Shown one piece after another: positions 52,287 to 61,864 of a stretch of DNA of 64,000 nucleotides (position 1 is the first letter of the stretch; each line of letters begins with the position of its first letter). Position numbers and translations under genes: made by a program. The notes below the pieces were generated by a model. The model saw only the letters and a list, made by a program, of their open reading frames with translations, was not told the origin of the DNA and made no database searches. Origin of the DNA: Rhodospirillales bacterium (GTDB lineage Bacteria; Pseudomonadota; Alphaproteobacteria; Rhodospirillales; Thalassospiraceae); NCBI GenBank assembly GCA_019634165.1, contig JAHQVT010000013.1:1-64000 (forward strand). Direction: 5' to 3'.

Positions 52287-53276
52287 ATGCGTCCTATCAC
52301 CAAGCATATCCTCGCAGCAGGCGTTGCCGCAGCGGCTCTTATGGGCACCCACGCAGCATCCGCGCAGGAAGTCATCAAATTTGCACATGTTGTTGCACCG
52401 AACACCCCAAAGGGTCAGGGCGCTGATTTCTTCAAAAAACGTGCAGAAGAAATCCTTGGCGACAAAGTTGAAATCGAAATTTACCCGAACTCGCAGCTTT
52501 TCGATGACAGCAAGGTTCTTGCAGCCATTCTGCGTGGCGATGTTCAGTTCGGCGCACCGTCGCTGGCGAAATTCGGTAAATGGACCAAAAAACTGCAGGT
52601 CTATGACCTTCCGTTCCTGTTTAAAGACATGGACGCTGTTGCCTGCTTCCAGGATGGCGAAAAGGGTCAGGAACTCCTGAAATCCATGTCGTCCAAAGGC
52701 CTGACCGGTGTTGGTTACTGGCACAATGGCTTGAAACAGCTTTCTGCGAACAAACCGTTGAAAGCTCCAGCCGATGCCGAAGGTCTGAAATTCCGTATTC
52801 AGTCATCCGACGTGATCGCAGCCCAGTTCGAAGCTGTTAACGCAGTTCCGCAGAAAATGGCGTTCTCCGAAACCTATTCTGCCCTTCAGACCGGCGTTGT
52901 TGACGGTCAGGAAAACACCTGGTCGAACATCTATTCGAAGAAGTTCTTCGAAGTTCAGGATTACATCACTGAATCCAACCACGGTCTTCTCGACTATATG
53001 GTCGTGACCTCGACCAAATGGTGGGATGGTCTTGATCCGGAAATCCGTGACGGTCTTGCACAGGCAATGAAAGAAGCATCCGCTTATGCCAATGGCCTGT
53101 CGGCTGATCTGACCGCAGAACAGCGTCAGGCAGTTATCGATTCCGGTGAAACCGAAATCCTGCAGCTTACCGATACCGAATTTGCCCAATGGCAGACCGC
53201 AGTTAAACCGGTCTGGGCCGAGTTTTCTGGCGATATCGGTCAGGACATCATCGACGCTGCTGCTGCGTGTAACTGA
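52287..53276 (+). CDS. dctP: TRAP C4-dicarboxylate substrate-binding protein DctP
   Basis: A 329-residue periplasmic binding protein. A signal peptide (about 1-26, ending ASA) precedes EVIKFAHVVAPNTPKGQGAD. The substrate-binding core includes LKFRIQSSDVIAAQFEAV with the ligand arginine of TRAP solute-binding proteins, and the VDGQENTWSNIYSKKFFEVQDY motif. The ATG at 52287 is preferred over the TTG one codon earlier, with GGGAG upstream. First gene of the dctPQM operon. Confidence 0.95.
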   Translation: MRPITKHILAAGVAAAALMGTHAASAQEVIKFAHVVAPNTPKGQGADFFKKRAEEILGDKVEIEIYPNSQLFDDSKVLAAILRGDVQFGAPSLAKFGKWTKKLQVYDLPFLFKDMDAVACFQDGEKGQELLKSMSSKGLTGVGYWHNGLKQLSANKPLKAPADAEGLKFRIQSSDVIAAQFEAVNAVPQKMAFSETYSALQTGVVDGQENTWSNIYSKKFFEVQDYITESNHGLLDYMVVTSTKWWDGLDPEIRDGLAQAMKEASAYANGLSADLTAEQRQAVIDSGETEILQLTDTEFAQWQTAVKPVWAEFSGDIGQDIIDAAAACN

Positions 53277-53319
53277 TCCGTACTTTTTTCCCAACATAAT
53301 CGGAAAAGGGCCGTTTACG

Positions 53320-53901
53320 ATGATCTCAACGGTCGTTAACCGGCTGGAGGAGGGCATTATTGCCCTCCTACTCGCCTCCATGACCTCACTTACCTTTGTA
53401 AATGTCGTCATGCGCTATGTGTTTAATTCCGGCCTGACATGGGCCTTGGAAATCACTGAATTCCTTTTTGCCTGGCTGATCCTGTTTGGCATGTCATACG
53501 GGGTCAAAGTTGGCTCGCACATTGGGGTTGATGCCCTTGTGCGCCTGTTCCCTGACAAGGTCCAACGTGTGATTGGCCTGATCGTGGTTGGCGCAGGTCT
53601 TCTGTATTCAAGCTGGTTGATCATTGGCGGGTGGGAACTCGTCAGCTTTAACCACATGCTTGAAATGGAAGCCGAGGACAGCCCGATCATGCTGTGGTTT
53701 GTCTATCTGATCATGCCTGTTGGTGCCGCGTTGCTGGCATTCCGACTGGCACAAGTTGGCTGGCGCATCATTACGGGCCAACAGGTCGGTTTCAATCTGG
53801 CAGACGAAGCACGCGAAGCAATTGATCAGCTTAAACAAGCTGGCACTGCAGCAGCGGCCGATGGCGATAATTCCGCCAGCACGTCAAAGCCAAATTCGTA
53901 A
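53320..53901 (+). CDS. dctQ: TRAP transporter small permease DctQ
   Basis: A 193-residue protein with four membrane helices: the NVVMRYVFNSGLTWALEITEFLFAW segment is the family signature. It pairs with DctM in the sodium- or proton-coupled TRAP permease. The ATG at 53320 is preceded by AAAAGGG; the open frame extends upstream into dctP without support. The soluble C-terminal tail (about 160-193) is Ala/Asp-rich. Confidence 0.93.
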   Translation: MISTVVNRLEEGIIALLLASMTSLTFVNVVMRYVFNSGLTWALEITEFLFAWLILFGMSYGVKVGSHIGVDALVRLFPDKVQRVIGLIVVGAGLLYSSWLIIGGWELVSFNHMLEMEAEDSPIMLWFVYLIMPVGAALLAFRLAQVGWRIITGQQVGFNLADEAREAIDQLKQAGTAAAADGDNSASTSKPNS

Positions 53902-53921
53902 GCCGGACGGGGGACATATAA

Positions 53922-55331
53922 ATGACTATCGCATTCCTGTTTATCCTGCTGTTCGGCTTGATGGCACTGGGCGCACCGATCGCCATTTCTCTTGGCGTTT
54001 CATCGCTTGCGACCATCTTGATGTTTGGCGATGACAGCCTTGCCACATTGGCAGAAAAACTTTTTGGCGGGATGGAACACTACACCCTTCTTGCCATTCC
54101 CTACTTCATTCTTGCATCGGCATTCCTGTCAACCGGGGGCGTTGCACGACGCCTGATCCGCTTTGCCATTGATACGGTTGGTTGGTTCCCCGGTGGCCTT
54201 GCCATGGCATCGGTTCTGGCCTGTATGCTGTTTGCCGCCGTTTCTGGCTCAAGCCCGGCCACGGTTGTTGCCATTGGTTCCATCGTCATTGCCGGCATGG
54301 TTCGTGCGGGATACCCGCAAAGCTTTGCAGCCGGTGTGATCTGTAATGCAGGAACGCTTGGTATCCTGATCCCGCCATCCATCGTGATGGTGGTCTATGC
54401 GGCCGCGACCGAGGTTTCGGTTGGCCGCATGTTCCTGGCCGGGGTCATTCCGGGGATCATGGTTGGCTTGATGCTGATGATTGCGATTTATGTCGTTGCA
54501 CGCATCAAGAAACTGCCAAGCCAACCCCGCCCAAGCCTTGGCGAATGGGGTGGTGCGCTGTTTTCGGCATCCGGTGGGCTTTTGCTGGTTGTTCTGATCA
54601 TGGGCGGCATTTATGGCGGGATTTTCACCCCGACCGAAGCCGCTGCCGTTGCCGCATTCTATGCCATGTTTGTTTCCGTGCTGTTTTACCGCGACATGGG
54701 CCCGATCAAAGAACAATCCTGGGTGCCTGAAAACGGCAACAAAGGCATTGGCAGCCTGATTGCGCACAATGTTCCGAAAATGGGCAAGGCCCTGGCGTTG
54801 CTTCCGTTTGACAAGGATGTACGCCACGTCCTTCTCGAAGCGGGCAAAGTCACGATCATGCTGATGTTCATCATCGCCAATGCGATGCTGTTCGCCCATG
54901 TTCTGACATCCGAACGTATTCCTCATACCATTGCTGAAACCATCATTGGTTGGGGTCTTCCTGTTTGGGGCTTCTTGATTGTCGTGAACATTGTGTTGCT
55001 GATTGCCGGCAACTTCATGGAACCGTCCGCGATCCTCTTGATCATGGCACCGATCCTGTTCCCGATTGCCATGCAGTTGGGCATTGATCCGATCCATTTG
55101 GGCATCATCATGGTGGTCAATATGGAAATCGGCATGATTACGCCACCCGTCGGGTTGAACCTGTTTGTGACGTCGGGAATTACGGGCATGCCATTACTTA
55201 AGGTGGTTAAGGCCGCCCTGCCGTGGTTGATGATCCTTCTGGTCTTCCTGATCATCATTACCTATGTCCCGATCATATCAACGTGGCTTCCGACGACCTT
55301 GATGGGTCCGGAACGGATCATGACCCACTAG
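53922..55331 (+). CDS. dctM: TRAP transporter large permease DctM
   Basis: A 469-residue integral membrane protein with about 12 hydrophobic segments and the DctM patterns GAPIAISLGVSSL, VSGSSPATVVAIGSIV, GTLGILIPPSIVMVVYA and NMEIGMITPPVGLNLFV. Length is slightly above average because of a soluble insert near residues 245-285. It completes the dctPQM operon, probably importing succinate, fumarate and malate. Confidence 0.95.
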   Translation: MTIAFLFILLFGLMALGAPIAISLGVSSLATILMFGDDSLATLAEKLFGGMEHYTLLAIPYFILASAFLSTGGVARRLIRFAIDTVGWFPGGLAMASVLACMLFAAVSGSSPATVVAIGSIVIAGMVRAGYPQSFAAGVICNAGTLGILIPPSIVMVVYAAATEVSVGRMFLAGVIPGIMVGLMLMIAIYVVARIKKLPSQPRPSLGEWGGALFSASGGLLLVVLIMGGIYGGIFTPTEAAAVAAFYAMFVSVLFYRDMGPIKEQSWVPENGNKGIGSLIAHNVPKMGKALALLPFDKDVRHVLLEAGKVTIMLMFIIANAMLFAHVLTSERIPHTIAETIIGWGLPVWGFLIVVNIVLLIAGNFMEPSAILLIMAPILFPIAMQLGIDPIHLGIIMVVNMEIGMITPPVGLNLFVTSGITGMPLLKVVKAALPWLMILLVFLIIITYVPIISTWLPTTLMGPERIMTH

Positions 55332-55361
55332 TTGGTTCTGGCATCATCAAAGACATTTTAA

Positions 55362-55397
55362 GACGGGCGGTATTCCACGGAATGCCGCCCGTTTCTG
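55362..55397 (+). terminator. Rho-independent terminator of dctPQM
   Basis: ACGGGCGGTATTCC (55363-55376) pairs with GGAATGCCGCCCGT (55379-55392) with one mismatch, followed by TTCTGTTTT. Confidence 0.88.
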
Positions 55398-55706
55398 TTT
55401 TAAACAGCATTCGACCGCATAGCTGCCATACCGTTGAAATTGCTTAGACGATTGGAAAAACCACAAATTTTGTGGATAATAGGTTTTCTTGAATCGTTTC
55501 AGGTTGCTGCCACGCGAAAATGCGTCATCAGAACGCATCAAGGGTCAGTGCCACAGCCGACGCCACCAAACTTGCCAATCTTATTTTCCCATGCCAACGC
55601 GCATGCGGGATTTTGCGCCCCCTTTTGGCAAGCAGACATCGTGTTGTGAACGGACCATCGTTGGATATGCGCCCCACCTGCCACCAATGAAACGGAACGC
55701 AAACCT
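55393..55706. other. Intergenic region before the Bcr/CflA gene
   Basis: No gene is seen. AT-richer DNA near 55440-55500 is a plausible promoter location, but no clear -35/-10 pair was identified. Small frames here on both strands look like chance. Confidence 0.4.
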
Positions 55707-56984
55707 ATGGCCTTAAAGACCCCAAATACATCGCCAAACAGTGGCCCGCAAACCGCACCCGATTCAAAACGTCTGGCCATTTTGCTTGCGGCACTAATCG
55801 CAACCGCGCCGTTTGCCATCGACACGTACCTGCCTGCGATCCCCGCAATGGCGGCCGACTTTGGTGCGCAAACCCATGCGGTCGAAGTTTCCATCAGCAC
55901 GTTTCTAATCGGGTTTGCATTGGGTCAGTTAATCGGTGGGCCACTGTCTGACCGTATTGGTCGCCGCCCGGTCGCCATGATCGGACTGGTTATTTACATC
56001 ATCACAAGTGCCATCATTACCGGTGTAGACAGTGCAACTGCCCTTAATGTCATGCGGTTCATTCAGGCAATTGGCGGTGGCTTTGCCCTTGTTGTGGTTG
56101 GGGCATCGGTGCGTGATCTTTATGACGGCAAGGAAGCCGCACGCATGTTTGCGCTGATTGCCGTGATCATGATGATCGCCCCGCTTGCTGCCCCCACGGT
56201 GGGATCCATTCTTTTGGTCTGGTTTAACTGGCAGGCGATTTTTGTTCTGTTGGTCGCTTATGGCAGTGTCATGCTGATCGTTGTCGGGTTCAAGATGCCC
56301 GAAACCACAAAACTCCGGCCCAGATATGCCGGACCCGCCAGACGTGTGTGGTGGACCTATCTGGAAGTCCTGCGCACCCGCAAGGCCGCTGGGTTTATGT
56401 TGACCCATACCGGTGCCAGCGCGGTGATGTTTAGTTTCCTGACCGACAGCCCGTTTATGTATATCGACTTCTTTGGCGTCGCACCGGCACAGTTCCCCTA
56501 CCTCTTTGGGGCCAATATTGCAGTCATCGTTCTGTGCAATCGGCTGAATAACCCTCTTTTGCGGCGCATGGAATTGCACCAGATTCTAAAGATCGGGGTT
56601 GGCATTCAGCTTGTCGCCGTGGTGGGATTATTCTTGGCCATCAACGTCTTTGAGCCCAGCCTTTATACGGTTGTGCCTTTGCTGATGGTGTCTGTCGGCA
56701 TGATCGGTTTGACCGCCCCCAATGCCACCGCATCCTTCATGCAATATTTCCCCCATATCGGCGGGACAGCAACCGCATTGATGGGCACCATTCAATTTGC
56801 CACGGGTGCGGTTGCCGGGATGATGATTGGCCATTTTCACGATGGCACGTTGTTGCCTGTGACCATATCAATGCTGGGTTTTGGGGTTTTTGCCAATGTG
56901 ATGGTCCATTTCGTCGCCGAAGCAAAACCAACCGACATCGTATCAGCATTACGTCAACAAACCGCATTGCAGGCGGAAAAATAA
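55707..56984 (+). CDS. Bcr/CflA-family MFS drug transporter
   Basis: A 425-residue 12-helix MFS exporter. FAIDTYLPAIPAMAADFG is the Bcr/CflA signature in helix 1, and GGPLSDRIGRRPVAMIG is the loop 2-3 motif A. Members export bicyclomycin, sulfonamides, chloramphenicol or cysteine. GGAACG lies upstream of the ATG. A DinB gene follows 40 bases later. Confidence 0.9.
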   Translation: MALKTPNTSPNSGPQTAPDSKRLAILLAALIATAPFAIDTYLPAIPAMAADFGAQTHAVEVSISTFLIGFALGQLIGGPLSDRIGRRPVAMIGLVIYIITSAIITGVDSATALNVMRFIQAIGGGFALVVVGASVRDLYDGKEAARMFALIAVIMMIAPLAAPTVGSILLVWFNWQAIFVLLVAYGSVMLIVVGFKMPETTKLRPRYAGPARRVWWTYLEVLRTRKAAGFMLTHTGASAVMFSFLTDSPFMYIDFFGVAPAQFPYLFGANIAVIVLCNRLNNPLLRRMELHQILKIGVGIQLVAVVGLFLAINVFEPSLYTVVPLLMVSVGMIGLTAPNATASFMQYFPHIGGTATALMGTIQFATGAVAGMMIGHFHDGTLLPVTISMLGFGVFANVMVHFVAEAKPTDIVSALRQQTALQAEK

Positions 56985-57024
56985 ACCCATTTCTGCAATC
57001 ACATCAGGACAGGAGCATCGCCCA

Positions 57025-57540
57025 ATGGCAAAGATGAATTTCAACGATTACGGCCGCTGCATGGCGGCCTATAACAGTTGGCAAAACGGTGTATTGTTTG
57101 AACTTTGCGAACAGATTGGCGATGGTGAACGTCGGTTTGACCGCAATATGTTTTTTGGGTCGATCCACAACACGTTAAATCATCTTATTTATATTGATCT
57201 GCGCATCCTTGGCATCCTGCAAACTGGTCAGGCAGACAAATTTGACGCCCGCACCATCATTGCCGAAGATTTCGCAACGCTTAAAACCCGGCGTGCTGCG
57301 ATTGATGCCGAAATAGCAGCTTTTGTCGATGCCGCGGATCACGGCTGGCAGGATGAAATCCGTGAATTACAGGGACTAGATGGTGTAACCCGCAAGTTAC
57401 CGCGTCAATTATTCTTGATGCAGTTATTCAATCATCAAACCCATCACAGATCGCAAATCACCAGTGAATTGCACAAAATGGGCCTTGATTATGGCATCAC
57501 GGACGTGCCCTTAACGCCCGATCTGCCATTGAAGGTTTAA
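57025..57540 (+). CDS. DinB-family protein
   Basis: A 171-residue four-helix-bundle protein. The metal-binding histidines are visible in SIHNTLNHLIYID (about 50-55) and in the late NHQTHHRSQITSEL (about 135-145). DinB/YfiT proteins are metal-dependent thiol transferases or proteins of unknown role. AGGAG precedes the ATG. Probably cotranscribed with the MFS pump. Confidence 0.88.
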   Translation: MAKMNFNDYGRCMAAYNSWQNGVLFELCEQIGDGERRFDRNMFFGSIHNTLNHLIYIDLRILGILQTGQADKFDARTIIAEDFATLKTRRAAIDAEIAAFVDAADHGWQDEIRELQGLDGVTRKLPRQLFLMQLFNHQTHHRSQITSELHKMGLDYGITDVPLTPDLPLKV

Positions 57541-57555
57541 TCGCGGCTGTAATCG

Positions 57556-57603
57556 CCACCAGAACGCCCACTGGAATTACCGCTGGAATTACCACTGGTG
57601 GTC
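57556..57603. repeat. Short tandem repeat and inverted repeat after dinB
   Basis: CTGGAATTACC occurs twice with 12-base spacing (57571 and 57583). CCACCAG near 57557 can pair with CTGGTGG near 57595. Lies between convergent genes and may be a degenerate terminator. Confidence 0.45.
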
Positions 57604-57610
57604 GATAAAA

Positions 57611-58396
57611 TTATTTACCCGAAAAGACAGCTTTGCGTTTTTCAAGGAACGCTGTGTAGCCTTCCTTGAAGTCTGCGCTGTCAAAGGCGCGATACCCTTC
57701 ATCAAATTCACGTGCATCAATCGCCCCGCCCTGGCGCAGGCGATTGATCATTTTCTTGTGCATGCGTTGGGTTATCGGTGCACCACCGGCAATGCGGCCG
57801 GCGGTTTTGGCAACTTCTTCATTGAAATCCGCGACCGGCACATGGCGCGCGACAAAGCCAATTTCTCGGGCGCGGGTAACGTCAAAAACCTGCCCTTCAA
57901 GCAGGATTTCAAACAAAGCCGCCTCGCCCAGCAAATCAAGCATGATTTCAAGTTCAGGATACCCCAGTGTCGCGCCCAATTTCATCGGCGGCACCGCGAA
58001 TTTGGCGTTATCGGCCGCAATGCGCAAATCACATGCCGAAGCCAGAACAAAAGACGCCCCCATGCAGGCCCCATCAATTGCCGCAATCACCGGATGGTTA
58101 CAGTTTTGGATGGTTTGCAATGCTTCGGCATGAAGCATCCCGTAATCACGCGCCTTTTCAAACCCGGAACGCTCGCGGACAAATTCATGAATATCCGCAC
58201 CTGCACCAAAACCAACGCCCGCACCACCGCGAATGACCACACAGCGTAAATCAACGTCATTTGACAGTTCCTGTGCGATTTGCGCCAACGTTCCCCACAT
58301 CGGCTTTGTCAGGGCATTTTTACGCTCCGGCTGACAAATGGTAACGGTCGCAATGCGATCGGCCACGGTGACGTTCAATCCGGTTTGCTCAGACAT
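57611..58396 (-). CDS. Enoyl-CoA hydratase/isomerase family protein
   Basis: A 261-residue crotonase-fold enzyme. The oxyanion-hole region VVIRGGAGVGFGAGADIHEF (about 53-70) and AIDGACMGASFVLASACDLRIA (about 105-126) are diagnostic. The first catalytic-glutamate position has KLGATLGYPELE. It may act in fatty acid or amino acid degradation, but no partner genes are adjacent. Separated from the next minus-strand gene by 160 bases. Confidence 0.88.
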   Translation of the reverse strand: MSEQTGLNVTVADRIATVTICQPERKNALTKPMWGTLAQIAQELSNDVDLRCVVIRGGAGVGFGAGADIHEFVRERSGFEKARDYGMLHAEALQTIQNCNHPVIAAIDGACMGASFVLASACDLRIAADNAKFAVPPMKLGATLGYPELEIMLDLLGEAALFEILLEGQVFDVTRAREIGFVARHVPVADFNEEVAKTAGRIAGGAPITQRMHKKMINRLRQGGAIDAREFDEGYRAFDSADFKEGYTAFLEKRKAVFSGK

Positions 58397-58559
58397 GACA
58401 TTTCCTTTGGGGCTTCGTGTGGTGGTATGGGACAGAATTTAATTTGGTACTGCTATACCGAATAAACCGAAATACCCGTTTTGCCAATGCCTGACACACC
58501 AAAATCACTTTACAAATGGCAGCAAGGCAACGCTGCCGCACCTTGCCGGGCAATATCGA

Positions 58560-60266
58560 TCACGCCCGCACCCTTTCCACAGCCTTTTCAATCGTCTGTT
58601 CGTAATGCACAAGCGGCGGTTTGATAGCATGGGCAAACAGTTCGCGCCGAACATCATGAGACGTCCCGGTCAAGATCACCTGAACCCCGCGTCCTTCAGC
58701 CTTTTTGGCCAAACCGACAAGGGTGTTGGCCGCTGTTGAGTCCAGAAACGGCACCGCCGCAAAATCAATGATCAAAGCACGGTGGGTATCAGCAATCCGG
58801 TCAAGCACCGAACCGATGGATGCAGCCGCCCCGAAAAAGAACACACCCGAAATCCGGTAAACCATAATGTCAGGATCAGTCACCGGGCCGATATCGGGCA
58901 TTGCTTGCGCCCCGACCTCTCGGTCGGCCCGGTCTTCCGCAACAAACGGGGTATGGCTGGCAATCGCCGTGGTTTTTGACATCCGCTGAATAAACAGAAC
59001 CGAACCCAAGGCAAAGCCGACCACGATTGCCTCCATCAAGTCGCGCAAGACCGTCAGAAGGAACGTCACCATCAGCACCGCTGCATCCCCGCGCGATGCC
59101 CGCAACAGCGTGGCAAAGGCGTGTTTTTCAATCATGTTCCAAGCCACAACCGCCAGCACACCCGCCAGACAGGCCAACGGAATGAAACTTGCCAGCGGGG
59201 CGGCAATCAGAATGAACATCAGCAAAAACAGCGCATGAAGAATCCCGGCAACAGGTCCATGTGCACCGGCACGAATATTGGTCGCCGTTCGCGCAATTGT
59301 TCCGGTAACACAGATCCCGCCAAACAATCCCGACCCTATATTTGCAGCCCCCTGTGCCACCAATTCGCAGTTCGAACGATGATGGCGCCCAGTCATGCCA
59401 TCGGCAACAACGGCAGATAACAGCGACTCAATCGCGCCAAGCAACGCAAAGGAAATCGCATTGGGTATGACCGCTTGTACCTTGTCCATCGAGAATTCCG
59501 GTATTGCCGGAAGCGGAAATTCGCTTGGAATACCGCCAAACACGCTTCCGATGGTCGCCACCGGTAAACTAAATACCGCGGTCATCGCCGCCGTTCCAGC
59601 CACAGCAATCAACATACCCGGCCAATGCGGTCGAAGCCGCTTCAACCCGACAATCATCACGATTGTTCCCCCCGACAGCATCACCGTGGTCGGATCAATG
59701 CCCGGCAGAGCCGCCCAAATCATCGGCAGCTTTTCAAGTAACGGGCCCGGCTCCGGCCCTGACAGGGACAACCCCAACAGGTCTTTGATCTGGCTTGAAA
59801 AAATGATCACGGCAATACCGGCGGTAAAACCGACCGTCACCGGATAGGGAATAAACTTGATATAGGTGCCAAGTTTCAGCCCCCCAATTGCCATCAGAAT
59901 AAAGCCAGACAGAACCGTTGCAATGATCAGCCCGTCAATACCGTGCGCCTGAACGGTGCCAGCCACCAGAACAATAAAAGCCCCTGCCGGTCCGCCAATC
60001 TGAAAGCGGCTACCACCAAGAAGCGACACCAAAATGCCCCCAATGACAGCGGTATAAAGCCCCTGAGCAGGCGACACCCCCGAGGCAATCGCAATCGCCA
60101 TGGAAAGCGGCAGCGCAACAATCGCCACCGTCAATCCGGCAACCGCATCGGCCCGCAATTGCGCAAGGCCGTATCCCTCCCGCAGGACGGTGACAAGCTT
60201 CGGGGTAAACAGATCAACATATCCGGGGTTTCCCCCGATGTCGGTTTTTGGCGTTCCAGTTTTCAT
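58560..60266 (-). CDS. SulP-family anion transporter with STAS domain (second copy)
   Basis: A 568-residue SLC26/SulP transporter. The membrane domain starts with LTVAIVALPLSMAIAIASGVSPAQGL (about 43-68) and has about 10-14 helices. The STAS domain (about 435-560) contains IIDFAAVPFLDSTAANTL. It is only distantly similar to the SulP at 16881 and belongs to the sulfate/bicarbonate type. A small XRE regulator lies upstream on the same strand. Confidence 0.9.
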   Translation of the reverse strand: MKTGTPKTDIGGNPGYVDLFTPKLVTVLREGYGLAQLRADAVAGLTVAIVALPLSMAIAIASGVSPAQGLYTAVIGGILVSLLGGSRFQIGGPAGAFIVLVAGTVQAHGIDGLIIATVLSGFILMAIGGLKLGTYIKFIPYPVTVGFTAGIAVIIFSSQIKDLLGLSLSGPEPGPLLEKLPMIWAALPGIDPTTVMLSGGTIVMIVGLKRLRPHWPGMLIAVAGTAAMTAVFSLPVATIGSVFGGIPSEFPLPAIPEFSMDKVQAVIPNAISFALLGAIESLLSAVVADGMTGRHHRSNCELVAQGAANIGSGLFGGICVTGTIARTATNIRAGAHGPVAGILHALFLLMFILIAAPLASFIPLACLAGVLAVVAWNMIEKHAFATLLRASRGDAAVLMVTFLLTVLRDLMEAIVVGFALGSVLFIQRMSKTTAIASHTPFVAEDRADREVGAQAMPDIGPVTDPDIMVYRISGVFFFGAAASIGSVLDRIADTHRALIIDFAAVPFLDSTAANTLVGLAKKAEGRGVQVILTGTSHDVRRELFAHAIKPPLVHYEQTIEKAVERVRA

Positions 60267-60380
60267 TCTGTCCGGCGGCCTTTTAAAAAGGCGGCGGGAT
60301 CGTCGGCAAGTGTCGGCGGTCTCCGTCGCAAATTACGTTGCGTTATCTTGCAGCCCTATCTATCGCCCGTCTCCAGTCAA

Positions 60381-60653
60381 CTAGGACAGCGAGGTTGGCT
60401 TTACGTCGGGTTCTTTCAATCGCACACCGCGCCCAAGCGCAACGCTCGGCACATGCTCGCCGATCAATTCAATTCCGGCACGATCAAGCGCCTCGACAAC
60501 CTTGGCAAGCGTATCAATTACGCCACGCACATTGCCCTTGCTGGCTTCCATCCGTTGTATGGTTGGAACAGAAACCCCGGCCATTTCCGCCAATGTTTTC
60601 TGATCAATGCCCAGCAACGCACGCGCAGCCCGCATTTGTCCTGCGGTGATCAT
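60381..60653 (-). CDS. XRE-type HTH regulator upstream of the SulP gene
   Basis: A 90-residue protein with an N-terminal XRE helix-turn-helix (about 5-40; LLGIDQKTLAEMAGVSVPTI, then QRMEASKGNVRG). The start is placed at the ATG ending at 60653 with AAAGGG upstream. It is 114 bases ahead of the SulP gene, and a 17-base palindrome lies about 60 bases upstream. Control of the SulP gene is an inference. Confidence 0.8.
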   Translation of the reverse strand: MITAGQMRAARALLGIDQKTLAEMAGVSVPTIQRMEASKGNVRGVIDTLAKVVEALDRAGIELIGEHVPSVALGRGVRLKEPDVKPTSLS

Positions 60654-60714
60654 CAAAAGACCCTTTCTGTGAAGATAGCCGAACACTAACAAGGCATTTA
60701 AAATCACACAAGAA

Positions 60715-60731
60715 TGATATTTTAAATATCA
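60715..60731. promoter_or_regulatory. Palindromic operator candidate of the XRE gene
   Basis: TGATATTTTAAATATCA is a perfect 8-base inverted repeat around one base. It is located 62 bases upstream of the XRE start, in an AT-rich patch between it and pyrE. Confidence 0.55.
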
Positions 60732-60938
60732 ATACTAATGTGAACAAGCGTGTTTCGCGCGACATAGTGCCGACAACCGCCCTTACAAACGATCAAGGTG
60801 CCTCGCAGATTGAACAGATGATAAAACAGAACAAAACCTCGACAACCTGACCAAATGGTCAGCGGCTTTTCTTTGCGCTTTTGGGCAGAAAGCGTTAAGA
60901 GGTGCGCAAATATTCGATCCGGAAAAGGTAAAGCCGCC

Positions 60939-61628
60939 ATGACCAACGAAAAACCGACCGCGCATTGTTCTTATGCTGCCAAAACCGTCGCCAAGATTTT
61001 GCTTGATATCGGAGCTGTGAATTTCCGCCCGGAAGAAGCCTATATCCTGACGTCTGGCTGGGCCAGCCCGGTTTATATTGACTGCCGCAAACTGATTTCT
61101 TTCCCGCGCGCACGTCGTAAGGTCATCGAACTTGCCGCCCGTCAGGTATCCGACGCTGCTGGCTACGAAGCATTCGATGCGGTTGCCGGTGGTGAAACGG
61201 CTGGTATTCCTTATTCCGCATGGTTGGCAGATGTGCTTGACCTGCCGATGCAATATGTCCGCAAAAAGCCAAAAGGTTTCGGTCGTAAGGCCCGCATCGA
61301 AGGCGACATCCACGAAGGTCAGCGCGTTCTTCTGGTCGAAGATCTGGCAACCGACGGTGCATCGAAAGTCAATTTCGTCAATGCCATCCGCGAAGCCGGT
61401 GCTGAATGCAAACACGCCTTTGTTGTCTTCTTCTATGACATTTTCGAAGGTGCTTTGGATGAATTGCGCAAAGACGATATCGAAATGCATTATCTCGCAA
61501 CCTGGGCCGATGTTCTGGCAGTTGCTGAAGAAGGCGAATATTTCAGCAAGGATGCGATTGAAGGTGTGCGTTCCTTCCTGAATGACCCAATTGCATGGTC
61601 CAAAGCCAATGGCGGCAAGCACGACTAA
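60939..61628 (+). CDS. pyrE: Orotate phosphoribosyltransferase
   Basis: A 229-residue enzyme that attaches ribose-5-phosphate from PRPP to orotate in pyrimidine synthesis. The PRPP-binding loop VEDLATDGAS is at about residues 133-142 and AVAGGETAGIPYSAWLA at 81-97. YVRKKPKGFGRKARIEG (107-122) carries the catalytic lysine and the flexible loop. The ATG at 60939 is preceded by GGAAAAGG. No other pyrimidine genes are adjacent. Confidence 0.95.
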   Translation: MTNEKPTAHCSYAAKTVAKILLDIGAVNFRPEEAYILTSGWASPVYIDCRKLISFPRARRKVIELAARQVSDAAGYEAFDAVAGGETAGIPYSAWLADVLDLPMQYVRKKPKGFGRKARIEGDIHEGQRVLLVEDLATDGASKVNFVNAIREAGAECKHAFVVFFYDIFEGALDELRKDDIEMHYLATWADVLAVAEEGEYFSKDAIEGVRSFLNDPIAWSKANGGKHD

Positions 61629-61668
61629 GCCCCGCGCCACTTGCGCCATTGATAACACCACAAACTTT

Positions 61669-61701
61669 CAAACGCCCGCCGGTCCTTCGGTGGGCGTTTT
61701 G
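61669..61701 (+). terminator. Rho-independent terminator of pyrE
   Basis: AACGCCCGCC (61671-61680) pairs with GGTGGGCGTT (61689-61698), one G-U pair, then TTGCGTTTT. Confidence 0.85.
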
Positions 61702-61864
61702 CGTTTTGAACGATTGTCATCCGGCCTTTTCTGGACAGAGACGACAAGTCGGGTCAATATGTTCCCAAGCAAAAGCAAAGTCGTAGCACCAACTATGACA
61801 GGTTTCCGGGACAACAAGATCACGTGACCACGGAACGAGTGTCCAACGGTCCAAGGAGCAATGC

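Noticed and set aside
54249-55097. 282-residue minus-strand frame opposite dctM
   Set aside because: Composition dominated by His, Asn, Gln and Asp, typical of antisense to membrane-protein codons.
57611-58396. Part of a fatty-acid or phenylacetate degradation operon
   Set aside because: The crotonase gene is flanked by unrelated genes; no thiolase, dehydrogenase or CoA ligase nearby.
60783-61661. 292-residue minus-strand frame opposite pyrE
   Set aside because: Shadow of pyrE; the plus frame has all PyrE motifs.
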